DNA of 64,000 bases, from contig NZ_CP036533.1 of assembly GCF_024585265.1 (NCBI RefSeq), positions 4,039,001-4,103,000 on the forward strand, written 5' to 3'. This document shows positions 19,517-27,571 of this stretch, piece after piece; position 1 is the first letter of the stretch; each line of letters begins with the position of its first letter. The notes beneath the pieces were generated by a model. That model had not been told where the DNA came from and did not search any database. It saw nothing but the letters and a program-made list of their open reading frames with translations. The DNA is from Bradyrhizobium sp. WBAH42 (lineage in GTDB: Bacteria; Pseudomonadota; Alphaproteobacteria; Rhizobiales; Xanthobacteraceae). The translations under genes and the position numbers were made by a program.

Positions 19517-20464
19517 ATGTTGAAGACGATCATGCTCGCCGGTGCCGCCACGGCACTTGCCCTGACCACCGCACCATCCTTCGCCAAGGAGCTCAAGTCG
19601 ATCGGCGTCTCGCTGGGATCGATGGGCAACCCGTTCTTCGTCGCGCTGTCGAAGGGCGCCGAGTTCGAGGCCAAGAAGACCAATCCCAACGTGAAGATCA
19701 CGGCGGTCGGCTTCGAATACGACCTCGGCAAGCAGGTCACCCAGATCGACAATTTCATCGCCGCCGGCGTCGACCTGATCCTGCTCAATCCCGGCGATCC
19801 CAAGGCGATCGGGCCGGCCATCAAGAAGGCGCAAGCCGCGGGCATCGTCGTCGTCGCGGTCGACACCGCGGCTGAGGGTGCCGATGCCACCGTGACCACG
19901 AACAACGTGCAGGCCGGCGAGATCTCCTGCCAGTACATCGTCGACAAATTGGGCGGCAAGGGTGACGTCATCATCGAGAACGGGCCACAGGTCTCCGCCG
20001 TCATCGACCGTGTCGTCGGCTGCAAGAATGTCTTCTCGAAAAATCCCGGCATCAAGGTGTTGTCCAGCGACCAGGACGGCAAGGGCTCGCGCGAGGGCGG
20101 TCTCACCGTCGCGCAGGGCTATCTGACCCGCTTCCCCAAGATCGACGCCATCTTCGCCATCAACGATCCGCAGGCGATCGGCACCGACCTTGCGGCGCGC
20201 CAGCAGAACCGCAGCGGCATGATCATCACGGCGGTCGACGGCGCGCCCGATATCGAGGCCGCGCTGAAAGATCCGCAGTCGCCGCAGATCCAGGCTTCTG
20301 CTTCGCAGGACCCGTTCTTCATGGCGCGGCGCGCGGTGCAGGTCGGCGTCGGCATTCTCAACGGCCAGAAGCCGGCCTCGACCGTCGAGCTGCTGCCGTC
20401 AAAGCTCGTGACCAGGGACAACGTCGCCGAGTACAAGGGCTGGACCTCGGATCGCTCCCAGTAA
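19517..20464 (+). CDS. Sugar ABC transporter substrate-binding protein (RbsB/XylF-like)
   Basis: Periplasmic binding protein of 315 residues. A signal peptide (MLKTIMLAGAATALALTTAPSFA) precedes the mature start SIGVSLGSMGNPFFVALSKGAEFE. Further family marks are DNFIAAGVDLILLNPGDPKAI, VVVAVDTAAEGADATVTTNN and AIFAINDPQAIGTDLAARQ. The ATG at 19517 follows GGGAGGAAG. It ends the importer operon begun at 16859. The kinase upstream suggests a pentose or pentitol ligand. Confidence 0.93.
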   Translation: MLKTIMLAGAATALALTTAPSFAKELKSIGVSLGSMGNPFFVALSKGAEFEAKKTNPNVKITAVGFEYDLGKQVTQIDNFIAAGVDLILLNPGDPKAIGPAIKKAQAAGIVVVAVDTAAEGADATVTTNNVQAGEISCQYIVDKLGGKGDVIIENGPQVSAVIDRVVGCKNVFSKNPGIKVLSSDQDGKGSREGGLTVAQGYLTRFPKIDAIFAINDPQAIGTDLAARQQNRSGMIITAVDGAPDIEAALKDPQSPQIQASASQDPFFMARRAVQVGVGILNGQKPASTVELLPSKLVTRDNVAEYKGWTSDRSQ

Positions 20465-20506
20465 GGCATCGTCCGCTGCTGGAGACGTTCGAAGCATGAG
20501 AGATGA

Positions 20507-20533
20507 CGGGCGGCGGTTCGATCGCGCCGCCCG
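20507..20533. terminator. Hairpin downstream of the sugar-binding-protein gene
   Basis: CGGGCGGCG and CGCCGCCCG are exact 9-base inverted repeats around a 9-base loop, 43 bases after the binding-protein stop. The stem is very GC-rich but no T-run follows, so termination efficiency is uncertain. It may instead protect the 3' end of the mRNA. Confidence 0.45.
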
Positions 20534-20625
20534 CCGCCGATACCCTGCGTGCTCACCGGTAGTACGCAGCGATGCCTGTGCTAGCTTTCCACGATCTCGA
20601 TCGGTCGATTCGGAAAGCAGATCCG

Positions 20626-21093
20626 GTGAAATCCAGGACGTCAGGCACGGCGTGGCGGCATGCCAATATCGGCCGCCTGCTCAATAACGCGGTGCGGCGC
20701 TTCGAAGGCCGTGTGCTCGAATTGATGAGCGAGCGGGGCCACGACGAGACGCGCATCGCCCATGTCAGCCTCACGCGCAATCTCGACGTTGAGGGGACGC
20801 GGCTCACCGAGCTCGCCCGCCGCGCCTCCATGAGCAAGCAGGCGATGGGCGAGCTGGTCGATCAATGTGCCGCGCTCGGCCTCGTCGATCGCATCGCCGA
20901 TCCGACCGACCGGCGCGCGCGCATCGTCATGTTCACGCCCACGGGGCGCAAATGGCTCGATGCGTTCCGCGATGCCGTCGACGTCGCCGAGTGGGAGATG
21001 CGCGCCGAGCTCGGCAAGGCCACGATGGACGCGATCCTGAAGGGCCTCGCGGCGTATGGCACGGAGTTCGATACGCTCGACGATCCCGATTAG
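20626..21093 (+). CDS. MarR family transcriptional regulator
   Basis: Winged helix-turn-helix repressor of about 155 residues. The recognition region LTELARRASMSKQAMGELVDQCAALGLVDRI, followed by the wing DPTDRRARIVMFTPTGRKWLDAF, is the MarR signature. I prefer the GTG at 20626, which has GGAAAG 9 bases upstream. An in-frame ATG at 20572 would add 18 residues without a ribosome site. The gene is 67 bases before the flavin monooxygenase start at 21161. The repeats at its own stop codon suggest that it represses that gene in the absence of an aromatic ligand. Confidence 0.88.
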   Translation: MKSRTSGTAWRHANIGRLLNNAVRRFEGRVLELMSERGHDETRIAHVSLTRNLDVEGTRLTELARRASMSKQAMGELVDQCAALGLVDRIADPTDRRARIVMFTPTGRKWLDAFRDAVDVAEWEMRAELGKATMDAILKGLAAYGTEFDTLDDPD

Positions 21094-21131
21094 TCAGGCA
21101 ACTTGACGAAATAGTCAGGTGACCTTACCAT
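21091..21131 (+). promoter_or_regulatory. Candidate sigma-70 promoter with overlapping MarR operator
   Basis: TTGACG (21103-21108) and TACCAT (21126-21131) are separated by 17 bases and match the -35/-10 consensus at 5 of 6 and 4 of 6 positions. TAGTCAGG occurs twice, at 21091-21098 (starting in the MarR stop codon) and at 21112-21119, exactly 21 bases or two helical turns apart. The second copy lies between -35 and -10 and forms the dyad GTCA-GG-TGAC. Binding there would block RNA polymerase. Transcription would start near 21138, just upstream of the TTG at 21161. Confidence 0.6.
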
Positions 21132-21160
21132 GCTGGATGATGCTGGTAGGGAGAAGCGTC

Positions 21161-22855
21161 TTGGAGACTCGTCTGACGGCCGCGGTGCTCATCGTGGGCG
21201 GAGGCCCTTGTGGGCTGATGCTGGCGAACGAGCTCGGCCGCCGCGGCGTATCCGCGATCCTGGTCGATGAAAAGCCGGGCACGGCCTTCAATCCGCAAGC
21301 CAATGCGACGCAGGCGCGCTCGATGGAGCACTATCGACGGCTAGGCTTTGCCGACGAGATCAGACGCGAAGGTCTGCCCGCGGACTACCCGACCGATGTT
21401 GCCTATTTCACGCGCTATACCGGCTACGAGCTGGCGCGGTTCGCGCTGCCGCCGGCGTCGCGGGCGGGCGAGCTGATCAAGGGCCTGTCGGGCTCCTGGA
21501 GCGCGGCGGAGCTGCCGCATCGGGTCTCGCAGAAATATGTCGAGGCGGTGCTGCGCCGCCACGCCGAACGGCTCCCCGGCATCAAGCTCAACTACGGTCA
21601 CCGGCTGATCGGCTACACCGAAAGCGATGACGGTATCGTCGGCGAGGTCGAATGTCTCGACGATGGCAGCCGCTTCCGGATCGGCGCCGACTTCCTGGTC
21701 GGGGCGGACGGGCCGCGCTCCATGGTTCGCCAATCGCTCGGGATCGTCTATGGCGGCGAGACCGGGACGCAGCGCGATTTCATGGGCGGCCGCATGCTGG
21801 CGGTCTATCTCCGCTCGCCCGACTTCTACGCACGCGTCCCCCACGCGAAAGCGTGGATGTACAATTGCTTCAACGGCGACCGCCGCGCCTTCATGGCCTC
21901 GGTGAACGGCCGTGATGAATTTGCGTTCCACACGCAGCTGCGGCGGGGCGAGGACGAAAGTGCGATCACGATCAACGAGGCCAAAGCCGCGTTCCAGCGC
22001 GCCTGCGGTGCGCCGATCGATTGCGAAGTTCTGTCCTTTCTGACCTGGACCGCCGGTCACGCACTGGTCGCGAACGGGATGCAGCGGGGCAGAATCTTCC
22101 TCGGCGGCGACGCGGCGCATCTGTTCACGCCGACCGGCGGGCTCGGCTACAACACCGCGATCGAGGATGCGGTCAATCTCGGCTGGAAGCTCGCAAGCGT
22201 CGTCAAGGGCGTGAGCCCGGCGGCACTGCTCGGCAGCTACGAGGTCGAGCGGCGTCCGGTAGCGCTCCGCAACACCGATTATGCGCGGCGCTTCGCCGAT
22301 TCGCTCGGCCTCTTCGCGCCGGCGCCGGAGATCGAGGATGCGACGGACGCCGGCCACGAAGCGCGGCGGATCGCGGGCGCCTATCTCGATCAGCACGCCC
22401 GCGCCGAGTTCAACATCCCCGGCGTCACCTTTGGCGGGCGCTACGACGGCTCGCCGATCATCGTCCCCGATGGCAGCGAGCCGCCGCCGGATGCCGCCAA
22501 CGTCTACATTCCCACCGCCTGTCCCGGCGGCCGCGCACCGCATGCGTGGCTGGAGGACGGCATGTCGCTGTACGACCTGTTCGGTTTCGAATGGACGTTG
22601 CTTCAGTTTGGGGACGTGATGTCGGCCCATGCGTCATTCGCTGAGACCGTCCGCGGGATCGGGGCCGATGTAAGGCTGGTCACGCTGCCCAGATCGTTTC
22701 GCGATCTCTACGAGGCGGATCTCGCCCTGATACGTCCCGACCAGATCGTGGCTTGGCGCGGCAACGCATCGCAGGCCGGGACGATCGCACGCGTGCTCGG
22801 CCGCGCACTCGCGCGCGGTGCACGCGAAGACGCCGGGCTAGCAAGCGGCAGCTAG
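21161..22855 (+). CDS. Class A FAD-dependent aromatic monooxygenase (MhpA/phenol-hydroxylase-like)
   Basis: Flavoprotein hydroxylase of about 564 residues. It has the N-terminal dinucleotide motif VLIVGGGPCGLMLANELGRRG, the DG motif VGADGPRSMVRQSLG, and the GD motif GRIFLGGDAAHLFTPTGGLGYNTAIEDAVNLGWKLA. A C-terminal thioredoxin-like domain ends in LIRPDQIVAWRG, as in phenol and 3-hydroxyphenylpropionate hydroxylases. The TTG at 21161 is preferred because AGGGAG lies 8 bases before it and it is downstream of the predicted promoter. GTG 21119 is the outermost start. Enzymes of this type make hydroxyquinol from resorcinol or hydroquinone, so it could feed the hydroxyquinol operon, although it is 7 kb away and separately regulated. 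Confidence 0.9.
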   Translation: METRLTAAVLIVGGGPCGLMLANELGRRGVSAILVDEKPGTAFNPQANATQARSMEHYRRLGFADEIRREGLPADYPTDVAYFTRYTGYELARFALPPASRAGELIKGLSGSWSAAELPHRVSQKYVEAVLRRHAERLPGIKLNYGHRLIGYTESDDGIVGEVECLDDGSRFRIGADFLVGADGPRSMVRQSLGIVYGGETGTQRDFMGGRMLAVYLRSPDFYARVPHAKAWMYNCFNGDRRAFMASVNGRDEFAFHTQLRRGEDESAITINEAKAAFQRACGAPIDCEVLSFLTWTAGHALVANGMQRGRIFLGGDAAHLFTPTGGLGYNTAIEDAVNLGWKLASVVKGVSPAALLGSYEVERRPVALRNTDYARRFADSLGLFAPAPEIEDATDAGHEARRIAGAYLDQHARAEFNIPGVTFGGRYDGSPIIVPDGSEPPPDAANVYIPTACPGGRAPHAWLEDGMSLYDLFGFEWTLLQFGDVMSAHASFAETVRGIGADVRLVTLPRSFRDLYEADLALIRPDQIVAWRGNASQAGTIARVLGRALARGAREDAGLASGS

Positions 22856-24387
22856 CGCGCGGTGGAGGGATTGGTTCGCGCAGGTGACACGGCCGACGGA
22901 ATTGCGCTCGCGAAGAGACTGGTCTTGGGTTGGACGCGCGATCCGTCGATCAGCTCGAGGCGGCCGCAGCGGTTCAGGGTATGCAGCTTCCTGCCGGGCC
23001 ATGCCGGTCCGGGCTTCAGAGCATGGCGGACGATCTGCTTGAATGCCGTCGGCGACAGTTCGACCACTTCCGCCAGGGCAAGCGCTGCGCCGTATCCGTC
23101 GGTACAGTCCTGGACCGGTCGCCACAGCTTGTTATCGAGTGTGACGAAGTTTCCTGCCGGCCGCGTGCTTGCACGGTCGATCAGGACGGGATTGCTGGCG
23201 TGGGGCAACCAGGGCCCCAAGAGTCGATCGGCGTGGTAGATCGCCAGCGAATCCGAATAGCCAGCCGTTCCGTCGCGCCAGGCGCCAAACAGATAATACA
23301 GGCCGTTGTGGCGCGTGATCGTGACGTCGGCCAGCTCGAGGCCGGAAAGGAGCGTTGCGTATCGCTCCCATTTGTCCGGAAACCGAACACATTTGTAGAG
23401 GGCGACGTCCCCGCGGGTCGAGCTCTCCGGGATCATCCAGAGCTCGCCATCGTCCTCGATCACGAACGGATAGGAGAGGTGACAGGGCTCCTCGAGCACC
23501 GGCATCACCTCGCCGACTGGCCCCGCGTCGGCGAACTCGATCGCCGAGATGATGCCTTTTCCGACGCGGTGATCGAGATCCTCGAAGAAGACGAAGGTCC
23601 GGCCCTGCCAGGTGACGGGAAAGGGATCGGCATAGAAGTGGTTTCCAGGATCTCTCAGAACGTTCCAGCCTGGACCCGACAGGTCTCCGGTCTGCCAGAC
23701 GCCTGCGCCGTCGTTGAAGCGCCATCCGATATGCCAATGCGGGGCATAGCAGCAGAGCCGATAGATCTCCTTGGCGATCGATACGGCAAGGCCGCGCGCG
23801 ACGTAGCCAACCGCGCCGCGTCGCGAGCCAATTCCAGCGGGGTGCGGCAGCTGCGGCACGATGCGCGGCCTTCCCGACAGGATCGCCGCCAGCATGGTCA
23901 GAGTCCGCGCCATGATCGTTTCGAGCCCACCGCTGAGGCCTGCGGCAATCTCTCCGGACGGATGGCCGCGGTCGAGGACTGAGCCGTCGATCTCGTTGAC
24001 GATCTCGATCACCGGCAGGTCGCCGGCGAGGATGGCGGCGATCGCGGCATTTTCACCGGCGACGCCGTTGAACAGCGGCCGGAGATACAGCCGGGCAGGG
24101 CTGGCCGGATCGCGTGGGGCACTCGTGAAATCGACGATCACGTCGGCCGTGCCGACGCTGGCGCGTGCTGGTTCGGAGCCGATCGTCAGCCTGTCGGCCC
24201 TGCTGTGCTTGCCCTTGTGCAACACCAGGCGCTCGAGCTCGAACAGGGCATCGAGACCCGCCGGCCGTGACTCCGCCGATGCCGTCCATGCAACTTGCAC
24301 CGGCACGTCCCGGCCGTCGACCGACAGCGTCCTGCGGTCCATCCAGCGTCGCGCGTACTCACGTTCACAGCGAAACTCGATGATCAT
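22852..24387 (-). CDS. Beta-propeller protein resembling glucosamine-inositolphosphorylceramide transferase N-domain, with formyltransferase-like head
   Basis: Protein of 511 residues in two parts. Residues 1-190 look like a formyltransferase-like alpha/beta region (DVIVDFTSAP, PVIEIVNEIDGSVLDRG). Residues 200-480 are a GH43-like five-bladed propeller with repeated blade motifs (HFYADPFPVTWQGRTFVFFED, HLSYPFVIEDDGELWMIPES, YLFGAWRDG, RPAGNFVTLDNKLWRPVQD). The propeller corresponds to a domain known from plant glycosyltransferase GINT1 and from many bacterial polysaccharide loci. No catalytic function is established. The stop codon shares a CTAG with the convergent monooxygenase gene. It probably belongs with the glycosyltransferase upstream. 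Confidence 0.75.
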   Translation of the reverse strand: MIIEFRCEREYARRWMDRRTLSVDGRDVPVQVAWTASAESRPAGLDALFELERLVLHKGKHSRADRLTIGSEPARASVGTADVIVDFTSAPRDPASPARLYLRPLFNGVAGENAAIAAILAGDLPVIEIVNEIDGSVLDRGHPSGEIAAGLSGGLETIMARTLTMLAAILSGRPRIVPQLPHPAGIGSRRGAVGYVARGLAVSIAKEIYRLCCYAPHWHIGWRFNDGAGVWQTGDLSGPGWNVLRDPGNHFYADPFPVTWQGRTFVFFEDLDHRVGKGIISAIEFADAGPVGEVMPVLEEPCHLSYPFVIEDDGELWMIPESSTRGDVALYKCVRFPDKWERYATLLSGLELADVTITRHNGLYYLFGAWRDGTAGYSDSLAIYHADRLLGPWLPHASNPVLIDRASTRPAGNFVTLDNKLWRPVQDCTDGYGAALALAEVVELSPTAFKQIVRHALKPGPAWPGRKLHTLNRCGRLELIDGSRVQPKTSLFASAIPSAVSPARTNPSTAR

Positions 24388-24416
24388 GTCGAGCCAATCT
24401 GTTCCAGCGAATCAGG

Positions 24417-25592
24417 TCAAACGACCTGGTCGAGAATTCGGACGTATTCCTCGACCATGGCATCTACCGAATAGCGCAGCCGCAGGCCTTTGGCGTTTTG
24501 TCGCAGGTCGTCGCGCAATTGCGTGTCGGTCAGCAGCCTCGAGACGGACGCGGAGAGCTGCGCATGATCGGAGGCATCGACGAAGAGTGCAGTTGGTCTG
24601 CCTTCGTAGAACAGCACTTCGCGCAGGACGGGAAGATCGGTCACGACGGAGGGAACACCGGCGTTGGCGGCCTCGACGGCAGCCAGACCGAAGGTCTCGG
24701 CCTGGGTCGGAAAGACGAACACATCGAGACAGGCGAGGAAGTCCGCCATCCGGCCGGGAGGAATCTCCCCGAGCAAATGCAGACGGTCCGAGACGTTCAA
24801 GTCGTTCGCCAGTTGCCTCAGCCGGGCCTCGTCGGCTCCCTGGCCGGCGAGCGCAAGATGCCAGGACGGTTGATCCGGCAGCAGACGTATCGCCAGATCG
24901 AGCCGCTTGTGCGGATGCAGCCGTGCGGCGCAGCCAAGCAGGACGCGATCCGGCGGCAGATTGAATCGCTGCCGCGCCGCTTCCTTCGACAGGGTGAGGG
25001 CCTTGTCGTCGAAGCCGTGCGGCACATGCACCATGCGCGACCGGTAGGCCGCGGGGTAGCGCGAATATTCGCGCTCCATGTCCCGCGAATTGAGCGTGAT
25101 GCAATCGAAGAAGCCGAGGCTGCCCATGGCGATGTCGGCGGTGCGGACCGGCCGGCTCATCGCCAGCGCGGATGAAACCTGATTGGCGACGACCGGTGCA
25201 CGGCTGACGAGGCGCGTGACGCCGGCGCCGATGACGTTGCCGAAATGCTGGAACGTCAGGACGGCGTCGGGCCTGGTGGATCTGATGTGGCGGCCGAGCG
25301 TCCACAGCATCCGCAGCAGCGCCAGCGGATTGCCCGGCCGGCTTGGCGCGCAGTAGAGCGTATCGGGCGGCTCGTCGAAGGAGTCCGATTTGCGGAAGAA
25401 GAACAGGTTGGTGACCCGGTAACCGCGCGCGGTCAGGCCGGCGCCGAGCAGCCGGGAGATCTCCTGTGCACCGGCGTTCTCGGCCTGGGTTTGTGCGAGA
25501 AGCACGTGAAGTTTTCGCCCATCGCCGTCCGGCCGCGCAGGTGCCGTCGCGCTCGTCTCGCCCAAGTCCTTGTTCGGCTGATAGTGGAGCAC
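24417..25592 (-). CDS. Glycosyltransferase family 4
   Basis: Cytoplasmic GT-B glycosyltransferase of 391 residues with a GTG start. The N-domain begins LHVLLAQTQAENAGAQEISRLLGAGL, a donor/acceptor loop typical of GT4. The C-domain has GCAARLHPHKRLDLAIRLL and the nucleotide-sugar EX7E motif in DVFVFPTQAETFGLAAVEAANAGVP (about residues 300-325). It lies 29 bases upstream of the propeller gene and near a flippase, so transfer of a sugar onto a lipid-linked or exported glycan is likely. Donor and acceptor are unknown. Confidence 0.9.
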   Translation of the reverse strand: MLHYQPNKDLGETSATAPARPDGDGRKLHVLLAQTQAENAGAQEISRLLGAGLTARGYRVTNLFFFRKSDSFDEPPDTLYCAPSRPGNPLALLRMLWTLGRHIRSTRPDAVLTFQHFGNVIGAGVTRLVSRAPVVANQVSSALAMSRPVRTADIAMGSLGFFDCITLNSRDMEREYSRYPAAYRSRMVHVPHGFDDKALTLSKEAARQRFNLPPDRVLLGCAARLHPHKRLDLAIRLLPDQPSWHLALAGQGADEARLRQLANDLNVSDRLHLLGEIPPGRMADFLACLDVFVFPTQAETFGLAAVEAANAGVPSVVTDLPVLREVLFYEGRPTALFVDASDHAQLSASVSRLLTDTQLRDDLRQNAKGLRLRYSVDAMVEEYVRILDQVV

Positions 25593-25630
25593 GGATCCCG
25601 ACCCGCTAAAGAAAGGAAATCTTCACCTTC

Positions 25631-25691
25631 TTAACTCCGTACCTATCATGCGGGCGTCTCGCGGACACCGACTTGCAACAAACGGAGTTAA
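25631..25691. repeat. Perfect 10-bp inverted repeat in the gap upstream of the GT4 gene
   Basis: TTAACTCCGT (25631-25640) and ACGGAGTTAA (25682-25691) are exact reverse complements, 41 bases apart, in the 213-base gap between the flippase gene and the glycosyltransferase gene. They could be paired operator half-sites or the base of an RNA hairpin in the leader of the GT4 mRNA. The rest of the gap shows no gene. Confidence 0.5.
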
Positions 25692-25805
25692 TGCGAGGCT
25701 ATGGCGACGACGTCGTTCGCGCAGCATTTCCGCTGGTTCCCGGCTGGCGCACAGCGGGCGCGTTAACCAATCGGTCCTGCGGATGACCCGAGCGGCACGT
25801 GACAC

Positions 25806-27152
25806 CTAATCACGTGATTCCGCGCTGCGAACTGCGTAGTTGCCGCGCCTCGATGCAGGGAAGCGCAACAGCACGAGAACGGAAGGATCGACCCCGCTTC
25901 GCCGGCGACAGAGGACGTTCAGCGCAATCGTCGCGAGCGCGAGCGACACGGTCGTCGAAATCGCCGCGCCAAGCACGCCGAGGAAGGGAATGAGGACGAG
26001 AAATCCGACGAGCCGCAGCGCGACGCTGGCGGCGACAACCGGCACATAGATTCGTTCATGGCCGGTCAGCTGCAGGATCGCAGCCGACGGGCCGCCCGCT
26101 GCCTGGATGGCGGTTCCGATTGCGAGCACGATCAGGACCGAATGCTGCTCGGCGAAATGAGGTCCGAACAGGTTGAGGAGATAGGGGCCGCCGATCCAGA
26201 TCGTGGCGAGACCGGCGACGACGCTGAGCGCAGTCACTTCCGCCATCAAGCGCGAGGTCCGCTCGAACTCCCTGTGGTTCTTGCTGAAATACAGCGACGG
26301 GAGCCGGCGCGCCCCGAACGTGTAAAGTGCCGCGGAAACCATGGCGAAAATGTTGGCGAGGCGCGAGGCGGCAAAGTAGATTCCTGCGGTCGTTGGATCC
26401 AGCATCCAGTAGACCAGAATGACGTCGAGATATTGGTTGGCGACTTCGAGGATCGATGCGATCCAGAAGTGCAGGGCACTCGATCGCCAGCGTGACGTCT
26501 CGGAGCGCGCCGGCGTACTGCGCAGATCCGGCAGCACGCGGGCGACGGATACGATCTGCGCAACAAGGCCGGCCGACATGGCGACCGTCATCGCCGCGAA
26601 CATCTCGGCCGGATCGAGTTGGCGATGGGCGAGCAGCATGACGAGCAGGAACAAGACGACGATGGCCCGCCAGAGGAACTCGCGGTTTCCTTCACCCATG
26701 AGAATGCTGACCAGCGAGCGCGCGATCTGGCTGCCGAGCATCAATCCGGCATTGACCGCCGTGTAGGCCGACACCGCGAGGATCAGCACCCACCAGTCGC
26801 CTCTCATGCTCGCGGCGATCGCGATGCCGCCGATCACGATCAGCATTGCGAGCGAGGTGATCTTCAAGCTCGATTGGAGGACGCCTTTGGTAAGGTCCGG
26901 CCTTTCGCCGACCTGATATTCGTTCAGGAATCGCACCAGCAAGGATTCCTGGCCGACCAGTCCCACGACGGCCGCGATCTGCGCCACCGAAAGCCAGGTC
27001 GCAAAGATGCCGAAGCCGTCAGGCGACATCGTCCGCGCCGCCAGCGAGAACAATGCGAACGCGAGCACGCCGCTGCCAACCTTGAGCAGGATGGTCCCGA
27101 CGACACCGCGCGTGACGTCGCGCCGCATGAACTGGAGGATGGATGCGATCAT
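25806..27152 (-). CDS. Oligosaccharide flippase family protein (Wzx/MOP-like)
   Basis: Integral membrane protein of 448 residues with about twelve to fourteen hydrophobic segments, the polysaccharide-synthesis MOP exporter type. Typical points are the N-terminal LKVGSGVLAFALFSLAARTMSPDGFGIFATWLSV and paired Asp/Arg loops such as QIARSLVSILMGEGNREFLWR. It would move a lipid-linked glycan across the inner membrane. It is 213 bases upstream of the GT4 gene in the same direction, with no obvious polymerase nearby, so it may serve a small glycan. Confidence 0.88.
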   Translation of the reverse strand: MIASILQFMRRDVTRGVVGTILLKVGSGVLAFALFSLAARTMSPDGFGIFATWLSVAQIAAVVGLVGQESLLVRFLNEYQVGERPDLTKGVLQSSLKITSLAMLIVIGGIAIAASMRGDWWVLILAVSAYTAVNAGLMLGSQIARSLVSILMGEGNREFLWRAIVVLFLLVMLLAHRQLDPAEMFAAMTVAMSAGLVAQIVSVARVLPDLRSTPARSETSRWRSSALHFWIASILEVANQYLDVILVYWMLDPTTAGIYFAASRLANIFAMVSAALYTFGARRLPSLYFSKNHREFERTSRLMAEVTALSVVAGLATIWIGGPYLLNLFGPHFAEQHSVLIVLAIGTAIQAAGGPSAAILQLTGHERIYVPVVAASVALRLVGFLVLIPFLGVLGAAISTTVSLALATIALNVLCRRRSGVDPSVLVLLRFPASRRGNYAVRSAESRD

Positions 27153-27571
27153 GGAAGGGTTAAGGGGCTGCGCTCCCCTGACGGGACATGTTCCGATACC
27201 GGCGGCAACCTAGCATGTCGAGAAATCGCGAGTGTTAATGGACGAGCTGCGGGATTTCGGCGGTCGCGGCGATATCGCGGTGATGCCATTGCTTCGTTCT
27301 GGAACATCGCCGTCTCCATTGTCCTGGTTCTGCAAGTTCAGGCCCGCGCGAGTGCCGGCATTTGTAGCGCATCGACGACCGAGAAGACGAGATCTGGCGC
27401 TCGCGTGCGGAATGGATTTGACGCAGCAAGACGCGTGCCGCGGCGAGGCAGCGAACTCGGCGCGTCCGGTCGTTAACCTCAATCTCAGGAAATGTTCGCA
27501 CTCGGCCCTGCGATGCGACATCAGGCGAGAGAATTGCACTGCAGACGTCGTTAATCGTGGGAGCCGGAGCC
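27153..27571. other. 419-base divergent intergenic region
   Basis: Lies between the flippase gene (minus) and the flavoprotein gene (plus). All open frames here are short and lack family resemblance or a ribosome site. The region must contain two outward promoters, but I found no convincing -35/-10 pair and no strong dyad. Confidence 0.6.
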
